Shown here piece after piece: positions 30,034 to 32,618 of a stretch of 32,618 bases of DNA. The notes below the pieces were generated by a model that saw only the letters and a program-made list of their open reading frames with translations, searched no databases and had not been told where the DNA came from. Numbering within the stretch: position 1 is the stretch's first letter; the number at the start of each line of letters is the position of its first letter. The position numbers were made by a program, and so were the translations under genes. The stretch comes from Porphyromonadaceae bacterium UBA4277 (GTDB taxonomy: Bacteria > Bacteroidota > Bacteroidia > Bacteroidales > Muribaculaceae): positions 1 through 32,618 of the forward strand of contig DGVT01000115.1 of the NCBI GenBank assembly GCA_002395965.1, read 5' to 3'.

Positions 30034-32394
30034 ATGAAACCTAAAATTCTTTTTTTTATTTTTTTGATTTTAGCTACGAGTAAAGCAAATGCAGGTTATT
30101 ACACTGGTGATTTCACAAGTGGCGATTTCGTTTATGGTTTTTATAGCGATGGCGAATCTATTGAAAATAAAACAGAAGTTTTTGTATTCAAATATATTGG
30201 TAATGATGCCAATGTGACAGTACCATCTTTTGCTTATTATACCAATAATGGCGTGACATATACTTATGCAGTAACACAGATTAATGGTGCATTTGCCCAT
30301 AATAAAAGCATAGAATCTGTAACTGTTTCTGCAAACATTAGAGGCATTTTTGGCTCTTTTGCTGGTTGTTCAAACCTTAAAACTGTACTTTTACCAGAGA
30401 CTCTGACTGAAATAAATATGGGTGGTGATGGCGGTTATGGTTTTTATGGCGCATTCAGCGATTGTTCGAGTTTGAGAACGATTAGTATTCCATCAACCGT
30501 GACAACAATAGGAAGAGAGTCTTTTAGTGGGTGTACTAGTTTAGAGAACATTATTTTAAGTCCATCAGTCACTTGGATTGGAGAAGCAGCATTCAGTCAC
30601 TGTACAAATTTAAGGTCTATAATTCTTCCAGGTAGGCTTGAACATCTTGGATTGTTTGCTTTTTCAAATACAGCATTAAGTTCAATTACTATTCCCGAAA
30701 ATTTGAATTCTATAGGAGCGAATGCTTTCTCCGGAAATGACAATCTGCAAGAAGTAATTTGGTTGGCAAGAGATTGTGAATTGAATGAGACACCCGAAAG
30801 TGGCCGTCTTGATAGTAGTAATGGCAATTGCCCGTTTTACGCTTGCCCAAATATAACCAGTTTTATATTTGGGACAAATGTATTTGTTTTACCAAGATTA
30901 TTGTGTTATGGATTGAATAACATTACCAGTTTGGCTCTGCCGAATTCTCTCAAAGTTATAGGTGACCATTCGTTCAGTGGAATGGGTAATCTTCAAAATA
31001 TAATATTTGGCAACAACTTGGAATACATTGGCTCCAATGCATTTCAAGGTAATCATAAAATCTCATCAATTACATTGCCAAACAAACTTAAAATAATTGA
31101 CTCTTACGCATTTGATGGGTGTTCAGAGCTTGAGAACGTCAATTTTGGAGAGGCTCTTGAACTAATTAATAAAGGAGCATTTAGCTATACTAAAGTAAAA
31201 TCAATCGTTTTGCCAAATAGTCTTAAGGAATTAGGTTCAGAGGTGTTTTGGAGATGTTATGAACTTTCAAATGTGTCTTTAGGTAATTCTTTAAGTATTA
31301 TAGGCTCAGATGTTTTTGCAGATTGTGAAAAACTAAGTTCTGTTTCATTACCTCAATCTTTGGACTCTATCTGTCCTTATGCTTTTGAGTGCTCAGGAAT
31401 AACATCTATAGATATTCCTCACAAAATAAAAACTATACCTGAAAGGTGTTTTAGTGGTTGTACAAAATTGAGTAAAGTTAATTTCAACAATGAATTGGAA
31501 GAAATTGGAGCATATGCATTCTATAGTTGGCGAGATAATGTGCCTTTATGTGATACGATAACTCTTCCTAATTCTCTGAAAAGAATAGGAGAAGGTGCTT
31601 TTGGGAGGTGTAATAGAATCAGACATATCGTTTTCGGAAATTCTTTGGAGATAATTGGTAGTTCAGCTTTTCAACAATGTGAAGGGATAGTTGAACTTGA
31701 TTTGCCAAATACGATAAAGAGTATTGGTAATAATTCTTTTGCACAAATGTATAGTTTAAGAAAAGTATCTTTCAACAATTCTGTTGAAATCATTCCTGAG
31801 TCAGCGTTTTATGATTGTTCTAGTCTGACAAATATTACCATTCCAAATACAGTTAAGGCTATCGGAAATTCTGCTTTTTTGGGCTGTGCATTTACGTCGA
31901 TTACAATACCAAATTCTGTTGAATCTTTAGGAGTTAATTCATTCTATTGTTGTTCTAATCTAAATGAGATCACGATAGGCAAATCAGTGTCTTTTATTGG
32001 TGATGGATCTTTTATTGGGTGTAGAAACATACAAAACATATATTCAAAAATTTCATATCCCAATAATGTGACATTAGGTGGCAACTTGATTTTTGACGAT
32101 ATCCCTAAGGATAATTGTACACTTCATGTTCCAAAAGGTACCGTGCCTATCTATAGAGGATGCATTCAATGGAAAGACTTTAAAAATATAGTTGATGATA
32201 TTAGTGAAACGACGACTGGCGACTTGGATGGTAACGGCATGGTGGATGTGGACGACGTGAATGCGGTTATCAACCTTATCTTGTTCTACGACCAGTATAA
32301 GGACAAGTACCCGGGCAGTGCCGACCTGGACGGCAACGGCATGGTGGATGTTGACGACGTGAACGCCCTGATCAATATCATTCTTGCTAAGTAA
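30034..32394 (+). CDS. large exported BspA-type LRR protein with dockerin-like tail
   Basis: A 786-residue protein: signal peptide (about 1-20, MKPKILFFIFLILATSKANA), then roughly twenty LRR_5 units of about 23 residues (pattern L..ITIPNSV..IG..AF..C), then a cap (DNCTLHVPKGTVPIYRGC) and two dockerin-like repeats (last ~60 residues). The LRR part is visibly A/T-rich, unlike most genes in the window, while the tail switches sharply to G/C-rich sequence nearly identical to that of the previous gene. That points to a fused or converted tail on an LRR body of different history. A surface role in binding host or food molecules is likely from the family. Which ligand cannot be told. Confidence 0.92.
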   Translation: MKPKILFFIFLILATSKANAGYYTGDFTSGDFVYGFYSDGESIENKTEVFVFKYIGNDANVTVPSFAYYTNNGVTYTYAVTQINGAFAHNKSIESVTVSANIRGIFGSFAGCSNLKTVLLPETLTEINMGGDGGYGFYGAFSDCSSLRTISIPSTVTTIGRESFSGCTSLENIILSPSVTWIGEAAFSHCTNLRSIILPGRLEHLGLFAFSNTALSSITIPENLNSIGANAFSGNDNLQEVIWLARDCELNETPESGRLDSSNGNCPFYACPNITSFIFGTNVFVLPRLLCYGLNNITSLALPNSLKVIGDHSFSGMGNLQNIIFGNNLEYIGSNAFQGNHKISSITLPNKLKIIDSYAFDGCSELENVNFGEALELINKGAFSYTKVKSIVLPNSLKELGSEVFWRCYELSNVSLGNSLSIIGSDVFADCEKLSSVSLPQSLDSICPYAFECSGITSIDIPHKIKTIPERCFSGCTKLSKVNFNNELEEIGAYAFYSWRDNVPLCDTITLPNSLKRIGEGAFGRCNRIRHIVFGNSLEIIGSSAFQQCEGIVELDLPNTIKSIGNNSFAQMYSLRKVSFNNSVEIIPESAFYDCSSLTNITIPNTVKAIGNSAFLGCAFTSITIPNSVESLGVNSFYCCSNLNEITIGKSVSFIGDGSFIGCRNIQNIYSKISYPNNVTLGGNLIFDDIPKDNCTLHVPKGTVPIYRGCIQWKDFKNIVDDISETTTGDLDGNGMVDVDDVNAVINLILFYDQYKDKYPGSADLDGNGMVDVDDVNALINIILAK
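32289..32375 (+). repeat. dockerin-tail cassette, copy 2
   Basis: The second copy of the 87-bp tract, 86/87 identical to 29895-29981, in the same frame and at the same place relative to the protein end. Confidence 0.9.
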
Positions 32395-32479
32395 ACAAGC
32401 AGACGAGTAAACGAGTAAACAAGCTGGCTGACGCAAATTCAGCTACAAGCTACAAGTGGCTGACGCCTGTTTACCAGTT

Positions 32480-32614
32480 CTGGCGGATTTATAATCCGCC
32501 AGGGCTTAACTGGGGATTTGCAATCCCCATGCCGGCACGGCACCTCGGTAGCCCTCACGGGGTGGCGGATTGCAAATCCGCAGGTTACCCGGCGGCCGGA
32601 TTGCAAATCCAGCC
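32480..32614. repeat. cluster of GGATT-AATCC palindromes
   Basis: Four hairpins within 135 bases: CTGGCGGATT-TAT-AATCCGCCAG (32480-32502), TGGGGATT-TGC-AATCCCCA (32511-32529), GCGGATT-GCA-AATCCGC (32565-32581), and GGC-C-GGATT-GCA-AATCC-A-GCC (32594-32614). All share GGATT-N3-AATCC while the outer bases vary with pairing kept, apart from one mismatch in the last. They look like REP-type repeats and may also end transcription of the LRR genes. The array probably runs past the window end. Confidence 0.85.
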
Positions 32615-32618
32615 GAAC

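Overview
The window looks like a chromosomal segment of a gut-type Bacteroidales bacterium. A Muribaculaceae-like or Prevotella-like member is my best guess, but genus and species cannot be read from it. The reasons are the Bacteroidetes promoter form (TTG/TTTG, about 20 bp, TAnnTTTG) in front of several genes, three C25/PorU-type proteins, the pyrG-yidC neighbourhood, a DUF3078-type protein, and BspA-like LRR proteins with dockerin tails.

Layout. 1-1.95 kb: the end of an unidentified gene, a small membrane protein that may be a 5'-truncated DUF3667-type gene, dut, and a Phd/YoeB-type toxin-antitoxin pair enclosed by a 26-bp direct repeat. 2.0-3.7 kb: an exported TPR protein. 3.7-16.3 kb, minus strand: an outer-membrane barrel protein, a strong terminator, porU (the type IX secretion sortase), rex, an eroded fumarylacetoacetate-hydrolase-fold protein, and two further PorU-like C25 peptidases in tandem. 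16.5-19.2 kb, minus: an ACP, KAS III, SDR mini-operon, followed by an exported protein of unknown function. 19.4-27.2 kb, minus: a long, tightly packed run of pyrG, yidC, zinc-ribbon/TM2 protein, GH25 muramidase, unknown exported protein, DUF3078-type protein, unknown exported protein, and a 43-codon dockerin-like mini-ORF. 27.2-29.0 kb: a gene-free, repeat-rich island. 29.0-32.4 kb, plus: two exported LRR proteins with almost identical dockerin-like tails. The end of the window is a cluster of short palindromes sharing a GGATT-AATCC core.

How it fits together. Most genes serve the envelope: protein insertion (YidC), wall cutting (GH25), surface export and processing (PorU and paralogues), barrel proteins, and surface LRR adhesin-like proteins. 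The most unusual signals are (1) two extra PorU-like C25 proteins with intact His/Cys beside porU, with rex and a catalytically eroded FAH-fold protein between them; (2) a toxin gene whose last codons come from a flanking direct repeat; (3) a stand-alone 43-residue dockerin-like ORF whose motif matches the tails of the LRR proteins; (4) a portable, nearly identical dockerin cassette on two LRR genes of different base composition; and (5) a noncoding island with several repeat families, including a hairpin family that keeps its core while its outer stem changes with base pairing preserved.
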